Of a stretch of 64,000 bases of DNA, positions 7,418 to 16,840 are shown piece after piece. The notes under the pieces are model-generated. The model had not been told where the DNA came from. It made no database searches and worked only from the letters and a program-made list of their open reading frames with translations. Origin of the DNA: Bergeyella sp. GTDB lineage: Bacteria; Bacteroidota; Bacteroidia; Flavobacteriales; Weeksellaceae. The number at the start of each line of letters is the position of its first letter. Position 1 is the first letter of the stretch. The translations under genes were made by a program, and so were the position numbers. The stretch lies in assembly GCA_030263285.1 (NCBI GenBank), contig SZYB01000002.1, positions 434,001-498,000 on the forward strand, read 5' to 3'.

Positions 7418-8149
7418 ATGGCAAAAAGATTCGGGTTGGTAGGAAAAAATGTATCGTATTCATTTTCCAAGAGATATTTTACAGAAAAATTTAGGCAGTT
7501 GCTGTTAGAAGATCATTTTTATGATACCTATGATATTCTTTCCATAGAAAACTTCACGGAGATCATAAAAATTCCCAATCTGGCGGGGCTCAACATAACC
7601 ATTCCTTATAAGACAGAGGTGCTTTCTTTTTTGGATAGTCTTAGCGAAGAGGCCAAGATAATAGGGGCTGTAAATACGGTTAAATTTTCCGAAAATAGAT
7701 TAAAGGGATACAATACGGATGTTTTTGGATTCGAAAAAACGTTAATGTTACACAGAAAAAAGTCTCATGATTCTGCACTTATCTTGGGTGACGGAGGTGC
7801 AGCAAGGGCAGTAAAATATGTTTTGAGAAAACATGGAATACCTTTTTTGGTGGTAAAAAGAAATTCGGATATTGACTTTAATTCATTGACCTACAAAGAG
7901 ATAAAAGAGAATAAAATTATTATACAGACTACGCCTGTAGGAACTTTCCCCAATGTGCAAGAATCGGTGCCCTTCCCGTTTGAGGGGTGCACAGAGAACC
8001 ACTTGGTAATAGACCTTGTTTATAATCCTTCCAGCACTTGTTTCATGAAAAATGCGGGTAAATACGGTGCCCGATGTGTAAACGGATATTATATGCTGGA
8101 ACAGCAGGCGGAGAAATCATGGGAAATTTGGAATGATGAAAAAAAATAA
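7418..8149 (+). CDS. aroE: Shikimate dehydrogenase
   Basis: AroE reduces 3-dehydroshikimate to shikimate with NADPH in the chorismate pathway. The 243-residue protein has the substrate-binding start (GLVGKNVSYSFSKRYF), the NITIPYK motif with the catalytic lysine, an NTD motif (GYNTDVFGF) and the nucleotide fold GDGGAARAVKYVL at about 126-138. A GGAGG sequence lies just before the ATG, an unusually good ribosome site for this genome. It is slightly shorter than the enterobacterial enzyme but usual for Bacteroidota. aroK lies elsewhere in the window (37979-38494). Confidence 0.92.
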   Translation: MAKRFGLVGKNVSYSFSKRYFTEKFRQLLLEDHFYDTYDILSIENFTEIIKIPNLAGLNITIPYKTEVLSFLDSLSEEAKIIGAVNTVKFSENRLKGYNTDVFGFEKTLMLHRKKSHDSALILGDGGAARAVKYVLRKHGIPFLVVKRNSDIDFNSLTYKEIKENKIIIQTTPVGTFPNVQESVPFPFEGCTENHLVIDLVYNPSSTCFMKNAGKYGARCVNGYYMLEQQAEKSWEIWNDEKK

Positions 8150-8189
8150 CCGAATTTATTGGTCCTGAAACGAATACGGGTGAAGTTTT

Positions 8190-8985
8190 ATTTTGAGGCA
8201 AAAAATAAGATGATCTCTGAAAACGAGATGAGAGACAATTATCTAATCTGTCCTTACAATTTGGGAAAAGGTGGGACAAGTAGTCAGAGCAGATTTTAGT
8301 ATCTTGAGTGACAATTATTTTTATCATCTCAATCAGTTTTACGCCATTCTGGATATTGATAAAGAGTTTTTAGCGCAGGGATTAAGTACAATCTGGAAAG
8401 ACGATCTCATGGGATAGAGAGGGCAAAAGAGCCGGTCATCCGGAAAAGCCTTAAATGGGCTTCAATACCTGCATAGGTTGTGGGAAGAAGCGGGGACAGT
8501 AGCGGAAGGTTACGGAGAGTCTACACTTTTTTTGAGAATTACAGGGTAAGAATAACACAGAACAAGATAATTGGAAGAGAACTATAGACTGAAAAAGGAG
8601 ATTTTGGAAGAGCTGATGCGGGTGGAGGATCTGGACAAGAGAGTAGAGAAGGAAAAATATAGAGGAGATAAAATGTCGTGGGCGAGGTTCCGAAAGGTAA
8701 ACTATGTATCAATTAATAAAGAGTTCGGCTAAACGTTAAGGTAGAAGCTATCATTCAACAGGATAAACGAATTTGATCTTAAAAAGCGAGACCTCTCCGG
8801 AGATCGGCTGGCAGAAAAAGTAAGGAAAATAAAGAAGCAAATTTCTGACTGTCAGTCTAAAGTGGTAAAGTCGGACAATAACATGGCATTTTTCAGGAAT
8901 GCCTCTGAAGGATGTGTTGTGGTGCTAAGGGGCATTTATGTTCAGAAGAAAAAAAGCAAAGATGGAACGCCTGAAAAAAGCTAGT
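8190..8985 (+). pseudogene. Decayed DUF349-domain protein gene
   Basis: Plus-strand translation in shifting frames recovers DUF349-like pieces in the right order: a helical segment VVRADFSILSDNYFYHLNQF near 8270-8330, ALNGLQYLHRLWEEAG near 8450-8490, helical and RW-like pieces near 8590-8700, and a C-terminal IKKQISDCQSKV then NNMAFFRNAS near 8830-8910. Stop codons and frameshifts separate them and no start remains. From memory, flavobacteria often carry an intact DUF349 gene right after aroE, which supports the call. Confidence 0.65.
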
Positions 8986-9055
8986 TAAATCATGGCCCTA
9001 GGAATAAAGAGGCTTTACAACAGGGGGAGAATCTTCTTGTTTTTTGCAGAGAGAG

Positions 9056-10093
9056 ATGGAAGACGAAGATTACATAAAACGCTGTATTAATCTGGCTCAA
9101 AAGGCGTTGGGAGACACTTATCCAAATCCCATGGTGGGAAGCGTGATTGTACATCAAGGTAAAATCATAGGCGAGGGGTTTCATCACAAAGCAGGAAAAA
9201 AGCATGCAGAGATTTGTGCCATAGATTCTGTAACGGATGGTTCTGCCCTAAAGCATTCTACCCTGTATGTTTCATTGGAGCCTTGTTCTCACTTTGGTAA
9301 GACACCTCCCTGTGCAGAGGCTCTTGCAAAAATAGGCTTTAGAAAAGTGGTAATGGGGAGCTTGGACCCTTCTGAAAAAGTTCACGGGAAGGGGAAAAAA
9401 ATTTTGGAAGATTCGGGTATCGAAGTGATTTCAGGGGTTTTAGAACGAGAGTGTCGGGAGCTTAATAAGCGATTTTTTACTTTTCACGAAAAAAAACGAC
9501 CTTATATTTTGCTCAAGTGGGCAATGTCCGGAGAGGGTTTTATAGATAAAAATGGACGGCCTTATCCTATTACTTCATCGCTCGTCAACTTTTTTACGCA
9601 TGTCTTGAGGCGAGAGGAGCAGGCTATTTTAGTAGGTACTCAAACGGCTTATATAGATAATCCGATTCTTACGACCAGGAACCTGAAAGGGAATAATCCT
9701 GTTCGGCTGGTAATAGACCGGAATCTGAAAATTCCCAGGGACTATAATATATACAACAGGGAGGCTCCGACCATCATATACAACGAAAAAGTATCTAAAA
9801 CAAAGGGACATATAGAATATGTTCTGATAGGAAAAGAACAGTCATCAAGGGATATAATGAAAGATCTTTATAACAGAGAAATACAGTCTGTAATTGTAGA
9901 AGGAGGGAGCAATACCATTGGTCGTTTTCTGAAGGATGGTATTTGGGACGAAGCTTGCGTTCTGATCAATGAAAACCTTTACTTAAAAAAAGGAACAAAA
10001 GCCCCGGAAATTCCTCTTTTTCCTTACCTCTCAAAAAATATGAGGAATGTACACGTACAGTTTTTTAGGAATCCTCTTTCAAATAAAAATTAA
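9056..10093 (+). CDS. ribD: Bifunctional riboflavin deaminase/reductase RibD
   Basis: RibD performs the second and third steps of riboflavin synthesis: deamination of the pyrimidine, then reduction of the ribosyl side chain. The 345-residue protein has an N-terminal zinc deaminase (about 1-145) with HAE (H50, E52) and PCxxxGxTPPC (C77, C86), and a C-terminal reductase with KWAMS, a GTQTAYIDNP stretch and VEGGSNTIGRF. I chose the ATG at 9056 over a TTG at 9044 because it follows a purine-rich ribosome site and begins directly before the conserved helix. No other rib gene is nearby, and no FMN riboswitch was seen upstream, only the decayed DUF349 gene. Confidence 0.92.
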   Translation: MEDEDYIKRCINLAQKALGDTYPNPMVGSVIVHQGKIIGEGFHHKAGKKHAEICAIDSVTDGSALKHSTLYVSLEPCSHFGKTPPCAEALAKIGFRKVVMGSLDPSEKVHGKGKKILEDSGIEVISGVLERECRELNKRFFTFHEKKRPYILLKWAMSGEGFIDKNGRPYPITSSLVNFFTHVLRREEQAILVGTQTAYIDNPILTTRNLKGNNPVRLVIDRNLKIPRDYNIYNREAPTIIYNEKVSKTKGHIEYVLIGKEQSSRDIMKDLYNREIQSVIVEGGSNTIGRFLKDGIWDEACVLINENLYLKKGTKAPEIPLFPYLSKNMRNVHVQFFRNPLSNKN

Positions 10094-10104
10094 GGTGGTT
10101 GAGA

Positions 10105-10135
10105 TTCTCATGTAATTTATATCATGAGAGTTTTT
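10105..10135 (+). terminator. Intrinsic terminator after ribD
   Basis: A stem of CTCATG with CATGAG plus flanking pairs (10105-10112 with 10123-10130) is followed by five T bases, starting twelve bases after the ribD stop. It most likely ends the ribD transcript. Confidence 0.65.
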
Positions 10136-10339
10136 CATAATTCATTTACATTGTATACATTCGGGGGAAAATTTTTTATGTTTTGTACAACCGTCTTGTT
10201 GGTGGCAGGGGTTTTGTTCATTTCAACGGGTGTCTGTTCTTGAAAAAGAAATTATTCTAAAGCACCAAAAGCCACTCAACTGATATCTACTTTGGGTGTG
10301 TAGTTTTCACCTTATCGATATTCCCTTTAGAGAAAAAAT

Positions 10340-10825
10340 AAAAAAGCAACCAAAGGAAGCTTGCCAAAAGTAGGTACCGTACTTTCGGAGTAACGGATAA
10401 TCGCAAAGTATATTTTCACAGATTGGGTATGAAACAGTCTGATGATAAATTGATCTTTGGAGGGGAAAAAATGCCGAGAAGGTATGTGGGTGGCATTTCC
10501 CAGTGTGGAGTACTGAACATGCTGAGGTATGATAAATTTATTGTGGGGGCAAGCTAGGCATATGATTATTGATTATGGAATCGCAGAGGACAGCAAAGAA
10601 ATGTTTGAATATCTTGAATTCCATTCACCGGTGATTGTGATGATGGTTCTGGCACATTCATTCAAGTTTGGGGCAGAGCTACAAGAAAAACAAGCATGCA
10701 AAATCCCATTTTATTGAGGATAGAGAAAAATGACGGACATGGGGGGCAGATCTACCGATCAGGTTATTGGTGAAAATGTAAATCTCACTTCTTTTGTTTT
10801 TTATGAGACGAAGCTGAAGAAATAG
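10340..10825 (+). pseudogene. Remnant of a prolyl oligopeptidase (S9 family) gene
   Basis: Frame-shifted pieces match a prolyl oligopeptidase. DNRKVYFHRLGMKQSDDKL and MPRRYVGG around 10390-10490 come from the propeller region. DYGIAEDSKEMFEYL and AHSFKFGAELQEKQ around 10565-10700 come from the peptidase domain after the catalytic aspartate region. LRIEKNDGHGG and GENVNLTSFVF follow near 10710-10800, up to the C terminus. Most of the gene, including the catalytic serine region, is missing, and stops interrupt what is left. The 10140-10340 stretch shows nothing recognisable. This would have been a secreted or cytoplasmic peptidase; it cannot be functional. Confidence 0.7.
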
Positions 10826-10883
10826 AATTTAAAAAAAAACCTACATTTGTGTATAGGCATTCGTAGAAAACAAGCCTGTACAT

Positions 10884-12044
10884 ATGTATATGAAAGTCCT
10901 GAAAATATTGTTGGTTGTTACAGCTTCCGGCATAGCGTTGTCTTACATATTGGGCCTGGGTTACATTTATAGGGCGCTGTATTATACTTACTTTCGCGGA
11001 GAAACTACGGCTACCATAGATGATGGAAAATTTTTTCCCAAAAATGTCATTACCGCGATTAATCCTGTTCCGTGGCAAAAGGACACTCTGTATAACACCT
11101 TAAAACTTCCCAAAGCGCTGGAAAGGAGTCTGAGAAAAAATAAAACGATTTCCTTTTTGGTAATAAAAGACGGTAAACTTTTGCTGGAAAGGTATTGGGG
11201 GAATTATAATAAAGATTCACTTACCAATTCTTTTTCCATGGCTAAAGGGGTAACTGCGCTTTTACTGGGTGCTGCGATAGACGATAAGTTGATTATCAGC
11301 GAAAATGAATTATTTTCTAATTTTTACGAGAGTTATGCACAGGTAAAATATGGTAAGGAACTTACTTTGAAGGATCTTGTCACTATGGAGGCCGGATTAG
11401 ACTGGAAAGAGGAATACTACTCCCCTTTTTCTCCTAACACAAAAGCTTATTACGGAAAGAGTTTGGCAGAAACGGTATTTTTGCGAGGCTTTAAACAGCC
11501 CCCGGGAAAAACTTTTGAGTACCAAAGTGGTGCGACCCAGCTTTTGGGTTTTGCTCTTCGTAAATCGGTAAATAAGCCTCTAGCCTATTATACTGCAGAA
11601 AAACTTTGGAATCCCTTGGGCATGGAAAAGTCAGCCTCATGGGCCACAGATGATAACAGGATGGAGAAAACGTTTTGCTGTATTCAGGCAGTAGCCAGAG
11701 ACTATGCAAAACTGGGACAGCTCATGTTGAATAAAGGTAAATCGGGAGGAAAGCAGGTGATCAACGAAAATTATATAAACAAAATGATAACTCCTACCCG
11801 GGCGTCGAGAGGAGCTTACGGATACGGTCTGTGGATAAACAATGATGTTGAAAATAAACACTATTATTTTTTGGGGTTTTTGGGACAGTTTGTTATTGTA
11901 GTACCGGAACAAAATTTGGTGATCGTGAGAACAGGAAAGAGTTTCGATGAAAAAAAGGACGACAAAGAGCGTCCTGTCTTTGCGAGATTTATGGCAGATC
12001 AGGTGGTGGACTTTATCAATTCTGTCTACAAAAACGGGTTATAA
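10884..12044 (+). CDS. Membrane-anchored serine hydrolase of the beta-lactamase family
   Basis: The 386-residue product begins with a hydrophobic anchor or signal (about 5-36) and then a class C beta-lactamase/D-alanyl-D-alanine carboxypeptidase-like domain. The SxxK nucleophile motif is SMAK (within NSFSMAKGVTALL), a YQSG motif probably corresponds to the YxN site, and a C-terminal YGYGLWIN and GFLGQF region completes the fold. The substrate is unknown; such proteins are often esterases or peptidases rather than true resistance enzymes. A second ATG two codons in (10890) is also possible. sufS starts 55 bases downstream in the same direction, perhaps on the same transcript, without an obvious functional link. 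Confidence 0.8.
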   Translation: MYMKVLKILLVVTASGIALSYILGLGYIYRALYYTYFRGETTATIDDGKFFPKNVITAINPVPWQKDTLYNTLKLPKALERSLRKNKTISFLVIKDGKLLLERYWGNYNKDSLTNSFSMAKGVTALLLGAAIDDKLIISENELFSNFYESYAQVKYGKELTLKDLVTMEAGLDWKEEYYSPFSPNTKAYYGKSLAETVFLRGFKQPPGKTFEYQSGATQLLGFALRKSVNKPLAYYTAEKLWNPLGMEKSASWATDDNRMEKTFCCIQAVARDYAKLGQLMLNKGKSGGKQVINENYINKMITPTRASRGAYGYGLWINNDVENKHYYFLGFLGQFVIVVPEQNLVIVRTGKSFDEKKDDKERPVFARFMADQVVDFINSVYKNGL

Positions 12045-12098
12045 AAAAGGCCTTTTTTATTTCGTAAATTGTACACCAGGGAAATGGGAGAATTTGAG

Positions 12099-13316
12099 AT
12101 GAATGAAGACCATATCAGGGAGCAGTTCCCTATCTTGAGAGAAAAAGTAGGCAATTGGCCTCTAGTATATTTGGATAACGCAGCGACTTCTCAAAAGCCC
12201 GTATCGGTTTTGGATACCTATCGAAGCTATTATACGGCGATTAATGCAAATGTACACAGGGGTATACATACCCTCAGTCAGGAGGCTACAGAGGAGATGG
12301 AAAAAGCTCGGGGAAAGGTTCAGCGTTTTGTTAACGCAAAGCAAGCTCATGAAATTGTTTTTACCAAGGGAACGACAGAGGGAATCAATCTTCTGGCGTA
12401 TGCTTTCTCCTCGCAGGTAAAAAAGGGAGATGAGATTGTTATTTCTTATTTGGAACATCACTCGAATATAGTGCCTTGGCAGCTTTTGTGTGAGAGAACA
12501 GGCGCAGTATTAAAAATAATTCCGATAGATGAAAATGGCATTCTGCAACTGGATTTTCTGGACAAATACCTGGGGGAGAAAACGAGGATAGTATCGGTCA
12601 ATCATGTGTCTAATGCCCTCGGGGTGATCAATCCCATACGGGAGGTTATCCGTAAAGCAAGAGAAAAGTCTCCAGCCTATGTTGTGGTAGACGGTGCACA
12701 GTCGGTTCCTCATTTTGATATTGATGTGCAGGCGTTGGATTGTGATTTTTTCGTGTTTTCCGGACACAAAATGTACGCTCCCATGGGTACGGGGGTAGTA
12801 TATGGTAAAGAACAGGCGCTAAGAGGTCTTAGTCCTTTCCATGGGGGAGGAGAGATGATTTCCACTTGCAGTTTCGAGAAGACTACTTATGCCGACCTCC
12901 CCTTCAAATTTGAGGCGGGAACCCCAAATGTAGGGGGGAATATTGCTTTAGGTGCTGCGATAGATTTTATGGAGAAAATAGGGAAGAAAAACATTCAGAA
13001 GCATGAAAAATCGCTTCTGATTTATGCAGAAAAAAAACTTTTAGAGATAGAAAATCTTGTCATTTATGCGGAGAAGGCTCCAAGGGTGGGGGTGGTTTCC
13101 TTTAATATAGAAAATGCAGGGATATCCTCTGATGTAGGCATGATACTCGACAAAATGGGCATAGCGGTGCGGACAGGGCATCACTGCACCCAACCCATAA
13201 TGCGCTTTTTTGGGATTGCAGGAACGGTAAGGGCGAGTTTTGCTCTTTACAATACAAAGGAAGAAGTAGATATATTGGTAGAAGGGTTAAAAAAAGCCAG
13301 GAAAATGCTTTCTTGA
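12099..13316 (+). CDS. sufS: Cysteine desulfurase SufS
   Basis: SufS takes sulfur from cysteine for Fe-S cluster assembly. The 405-residue PLP enzyme begins IREQFPIL, has VYLDNAATSQKP, the cofactor lysine K224 in SGHKMYAP and the active-site cysteine C363 in RTGHHCTQP, with the short loop typical of group II (SufS). I chose the ATG at 12099 rather than TTG 12069 or ATG 12084, because GGGAG lies eight bases ahead and the start matches the family. The rest of the suf operon is not in this window, although an Nfu-type carrier is at 27262-28140. The gene is flanked downstream by 2 kb of decayed sequence, so it may have been separated from an operon. Confidence 0.92.
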   Translation: MNEDHIREQFPILREKVGNWPLVYLDNAATSQKPVSVLDTYRSYYTAINANVHRGIHTLSQEATEEMEKARGKVQRFVNAKQAHEIVFTKGTTEGINLLAYAFSSQVKKGDEIVISYLEHHSNIVPWQLLCERTGAVLKIIPIDENGILQLDFLDKYLGEKTRIVSVNHVSNALGVINPIREVIRKAREKSPAYVVVDGAQSVPHFDIDVQALDCDFFVFSGHKMYAPMGTGVVYGKEQALRGLSPFHGGGEMISTCSFEKTTYADLPFKFEAGTPNVGGNIALGAAIDFMEKIGKKNIQKHEKSLLIYAEKKLLEIENLVIYAEKAPRVGVVSFNIENAGISSDVGMILDKMGIAVRTGHHCTQPIMRFFGIAGTVRASFALYNTKEEVDILVEGLKKARKMLS

Positions 13317-13379
13317 ATGTAATTTCCCGGCAAGGGGTATTGACAGTGTTGTAAACGGACAGATTAGAATTCCAACAAC

Positions 13380-14990
13380 AGTCCTTGCTCAATCCCGAAG
13401 AATAGAAAATCTTGATTATCCAGCTTCTGTCGATATAATTTATCTCAAAATTATCGACGTGTAAAGGCTGTAAAAAGGATTGCCCTCTACGTAACTCTGT
13501 TGGTTCAGTGCATACCTAAAGGGATTAAGTTGCTAGAAAGAATGGCGATTATCCTTTTGCCATAATTTACAGAAATACTACTGTCTTTATTAAACGTATA
13601 CGGTAAATAAACCATAGGAAAAACTTAATATAATTTTGGGTAAAGTTTTTGTTTTCTCTCTCTTAGTTATTTCTTGTTATATTGGTACTTTTCGGCTCTC
13701 AACCCTAACTAAAAAGTCCGTTTATCTGTCTTTTTCTCTCCGGAAACATAACTCGTCTGTGTATTCTCCATGTATTTAAAATTATCGGGTTGTCTGTACA
13801 TCGTATCCTCTCCGCTCAAATTATGGTTATACATGGGTAGGACATTCACCGTATTGGAAAAAGAAAATTTATTTCTAGAACCTAATTTAACCATTTTGGG
13901 GCGTTATCATATCAGACTTAAAAAGAGGTATTGTCCAGCTTGAAATTGCTATAGTTAGAACCGCTTAGTTTTGAAAAGCTATCTTCATTTCCATTACAAA
14001 ATTGCATGTTTTAAAGAAATAATCCGAAGCATTTTTATGATTAAAATAATCCAGATCAAAAGTTAGCTTAGTGCCTACGTTATCTACTTTTTTGTATAGT
14101 CTTTGCAAATTAGGGGAATTTGGAGGACTTTTGGAGTTCGATACAGAGTTTGCGATAATATCATTTTGTTTGTTACCCAGACAAATTATCATACACAGAG
14201 ACCCTATTGTCGCTTTGATTAACCTCCATACCGGTATTTTGTGTCAGAAAAACAACCCCCAAGGAAACCTTATCGTTGAGGTCGTAGTCCATCATTCCCA
14301 TTCTATGGCTGAATAAGGGATTGAAAGTTATTTTCTTGGGGGGCTGTGTCCCACCAAAGTCTCCTTGGGATAGTTACCAACGTTACTGTTGGTATTCTGC
14401 CTTGCGCCGTTAGAATAAATCGGGCTGCTATTAAGAGAAAGTTTATTCTTGTTGTACGTACCCCCAGAACCCAATGGATAATTCGTATATGAGAACAGTA
14501 GTGCTCCAGTTATTGCTTTTTGTCTTTTTATATCAATCAGCCCGTTTTTCCCCTAAGTTTCCTATTTTTCAGGAGGGGTCGCAATTATCCTCTATAGAGA
14601 GTGTATATCGTCTGCGGAAATAGATCTCAAATAGTTTATAGTTTTTTTCTTTTAGTTGCATAACTCCATCATCAATTATGACGGAAACATATTTTTTTCC
14701 GATTATATAGTTTATAGATGTTTTATCTTCCTTTGTCTTTACTCCTGAGATGACCTTAAGTGCATCCAAAACATCTCCCCTCTGTGAAGCAAAAGACTTC
14801 CTCATTATTAAAAACCAATTGATCTGTTTTTCTGTTCAACGAGTTTCTTTTTTCCCTTAAGGATTACCTTCTGTGTTTTTTGCTCTAATGCTCTGCCCAA
14901 AGTGTCTTCCCTCACTTCCTGTGAAAAAGAAAGAGCAGATAAACCAAGATATGGTATTAGAAATATTAAAAATAAGTCTTTCGTGGGTGT
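13380..14990 (-). pseudogene. Decayed TonB-dependent outer-membrane beta-barrel receptor gene
   Basis: Reading the minus strand in shifting frames gives, in order, a signal peptide ending LSALSFSQE (near 14930), a plug-like segment RGDVLDALKVISGV and YVSVIIDDGVMQL (14800-14670), barrel pieces such as KLTFDLDYFNHKN (near 14050) and LGSRNKFSFSNTVNVLP (near 13870), and the conserved end DSSISVNYGKRI, YVEGNPF and DNFEINYIDR spread over 13560-13400. This is the family of CarboxypepD/OMP_b-brl_3 receptors. Many stops and frameshifts make it non-functional. No intact open frame above about 80 codons survives. Confidence 0.7.
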
Positions 14991-15321
14991 AGGTTTTGGT
15001 AAAAATCAAGGCAATTTGTGATTTTATTTCCAAAGGAGCATTTTTTTATATGTAAAATGTAAATAGTACTTGATTTGCATAAAAAATACACTTGTGGATT
15101 AATCGTTTTGATTTTTTTCATAATTCTGGATATTTTTCTTTTCCTGTCGTTTTACTGATTCTATGGGGGTGAACAATTTGCAGAAAAGAAACAGTACGAC
15201 GGCATAAAACAAATGACAAAAATGAGCATCAAAGAGACTTACCATCAAATATTTTATCCGGCAGGCTGGTCAATCTCAATATTTCTTACCGGCATTATCA
15301 AAATTACGGGGCGGAGTCGGT

Positions 15322-16554
15322 TTATTTCTTGTGTAGGCTCAAGTTTTGGTCGTAAGTTCTTTCTATAATGCAATATATAGGGAAATGGTCACTGTATCCT
15401 CCGGTATAGAGATCTCCATTCCACGACCGGTAGGGATAGCCCTTCCAGGGTCCGAAATCGGTTACCAGATATGGAGGGGCGTAGATCCCCGCCTTATAGA
15501 GGGAGTATTTATTCGGATTATTGCGGGAGACGAGGTTATAAGAGAGTATGAATTGATCAAAAAGCGCAGGCAAATCCCTAAAAGCTGTGGAGGCAAGTCC
15601 TTTTTTAAACATTTTCCACATGGGATTATAGTATGGAGTTTCTTCGGAAATTTTAGCAGTGATTCCCGTGACTTTAAGGTATTTTGAAAAACTGGGATCG
15701 TCGGGATTATCATTAAAATCTCCCATGGCAAAAAGCTTTATGTTCGGAATTTTTTTTCTCAGGCTGTCCATCTGTTTTTTTAGAGTGAGCGCAGCAGTAT
15801 TTCTCATTTCGGAAGAACTATTCCCATACCTGGAAGGCCAGTGATTGACCAAAAAGGCGGTTTTTTCTCCGTCCAAAAGCCCCATAACGACGAGGATGTC
15901 CCTGGTATAGTGGCGCTTTCCACTTTTTTTGTAGAGTTTGATTTCCTTTTTTAGGCTATATAAAGGCAAAAATCTTTTTTTCTGATAAATGAGTCCCACA
16001 TCTATTCCTCTTGTATCATAAGAGTTGTAGTGTATAATGTCGTAGTCTCCTTTCGCTAGCTCCGGTTGCGAAAGGAGGTCTTGCAGTACCTGTCGGTTTT
16101 CTATTTCTGCAAATCCTACTATCGCGGGACTGCTGCCGGTATATTCCTTACCGATACGAGAGAGAACTTCGGCAAGGTTTTGTAGCTTGTCGTGGTACTT
16201 CTTTTTTGTCCAGTTTTTTGCGCTCTTGGGTGTAAAATCTTCATTTAAGATTTGGTGCCGGAGTACTTTTTTCCCCTTGAGGTGTGTATCCGTCCAGATG
16301 CCTCTGTATTGTTCACTTATTTCTTTGTGCGGGACGGAATCTATGGGAATACTTCTGTGAAAATTGGGTTTTTGAGGATCCAGAAATCCATCAATATAAT
16401 CTACGGAAGGGATGGTATCCCAAAGATTTTCCACGTTCATAAAGGCGATGGTAGCCCTCTGGACGGCCTTGATTTGTGCATTACCCTTTATGCCTAAAAA
16501 AAAGAGAAAAAGAAACTCCAGTACGAAATTTGCTCTCACCCCATGAAGGTACAA
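15322..16554 (-). CDS. Secreted endonuclease/exonuclease/phosphatase family protein
   Basis: The 410-residue product has an N-terminal signal peptide (FLFLFFLGIKGNAQ, cleavage near residue 27) and an EEP-fold domain. Landmarks are MNVENLWD near residue 40, VGFAEIENR with the metal-binding glutamate, GDFNDNPDDP and the terminal YSDHFPIY. Family members cleave DNA, RNA or phosphoesters; secreted flavobacterial versions probably help scavenge phosphate or nucleic acids. The start is uncertain: the ATG at 16554 lies eight codons before the hydrophobic stretch, and a GTG a few codons in is possible. It is divergent from the TonB receptor/DUF5689 pair, a neighbourhood I recall from related genomes. 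Confidence 0.85.
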   Translation of the reverse strand: MYLHGVRANFVLEFLFLFFLGIKGNAQIKAVQRATIAFMNVENLWDTIPSVDYIDGFLDPQKPNFHRSIPIDSVPHKEISEQYRGIWTDTHLKGKKVLRHQILNEDFTPKSAKNWTKKKYHDKLQNLAEVLSRIGKEYTGSSPAIVGFAEIENRQVLQDLLSQPELAKGDYDIIHYNSYDTRGIDVGLIYQKKRFLPLYSLKKEIKLYKKSGKRHYTRDILVVMGLLDGEKTAFLVNHWPSRYGNSSSEMRNTAALTLKKQMDSLRKKIPNIKLFAMGDFNDNPDDPSFSKYLKVTGITAKISEETPYYNPMWKMFKKGLASTAFRDLPALFDQFILSYNLVSRNNPNKYSLYKAGIYAPPYLVTDFGPWKGYPYRSWNGDLYTGGYSDHFPIYCIIERTYDQNLSLHKK

Positions 16555-16840
16555 AATGAATGCGGAAAAAACCTTGCCCGAAAGGATTTTTTTGTCCGTT
16601 GGAATTTATGATCCTAAAAAGCAGAATTTTCTCAGTTTGTAGATTTTTATGATTGCGGAATTACCGAAAATATCGAAAAGAAAATACGAAGAAAAGTAAA
16701 AAAGGAAATAAACTTCTGTTACGGAGGATTCCTGCTATGCCTCCGGGGATTGTTTTTTACGTTTGATATTTATGTTTCCGATGTATTTATAAAAAGTGTT
16801 ATTTTTAGCAAAAAAGTTGCCTTAATATTTTTTGTGAAGT
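16555..16840. promoter_or_regulatory. Divergent promoter region between the EEP gene and the TonB receptor gene
   Basis: This 286-base gap separates two divergently transcribed genes, so it must contain both promoters. It is AT-rich. I could not pick out a convincing TTG/TAnnTTTG pair for either side. Confidence 0.4.
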
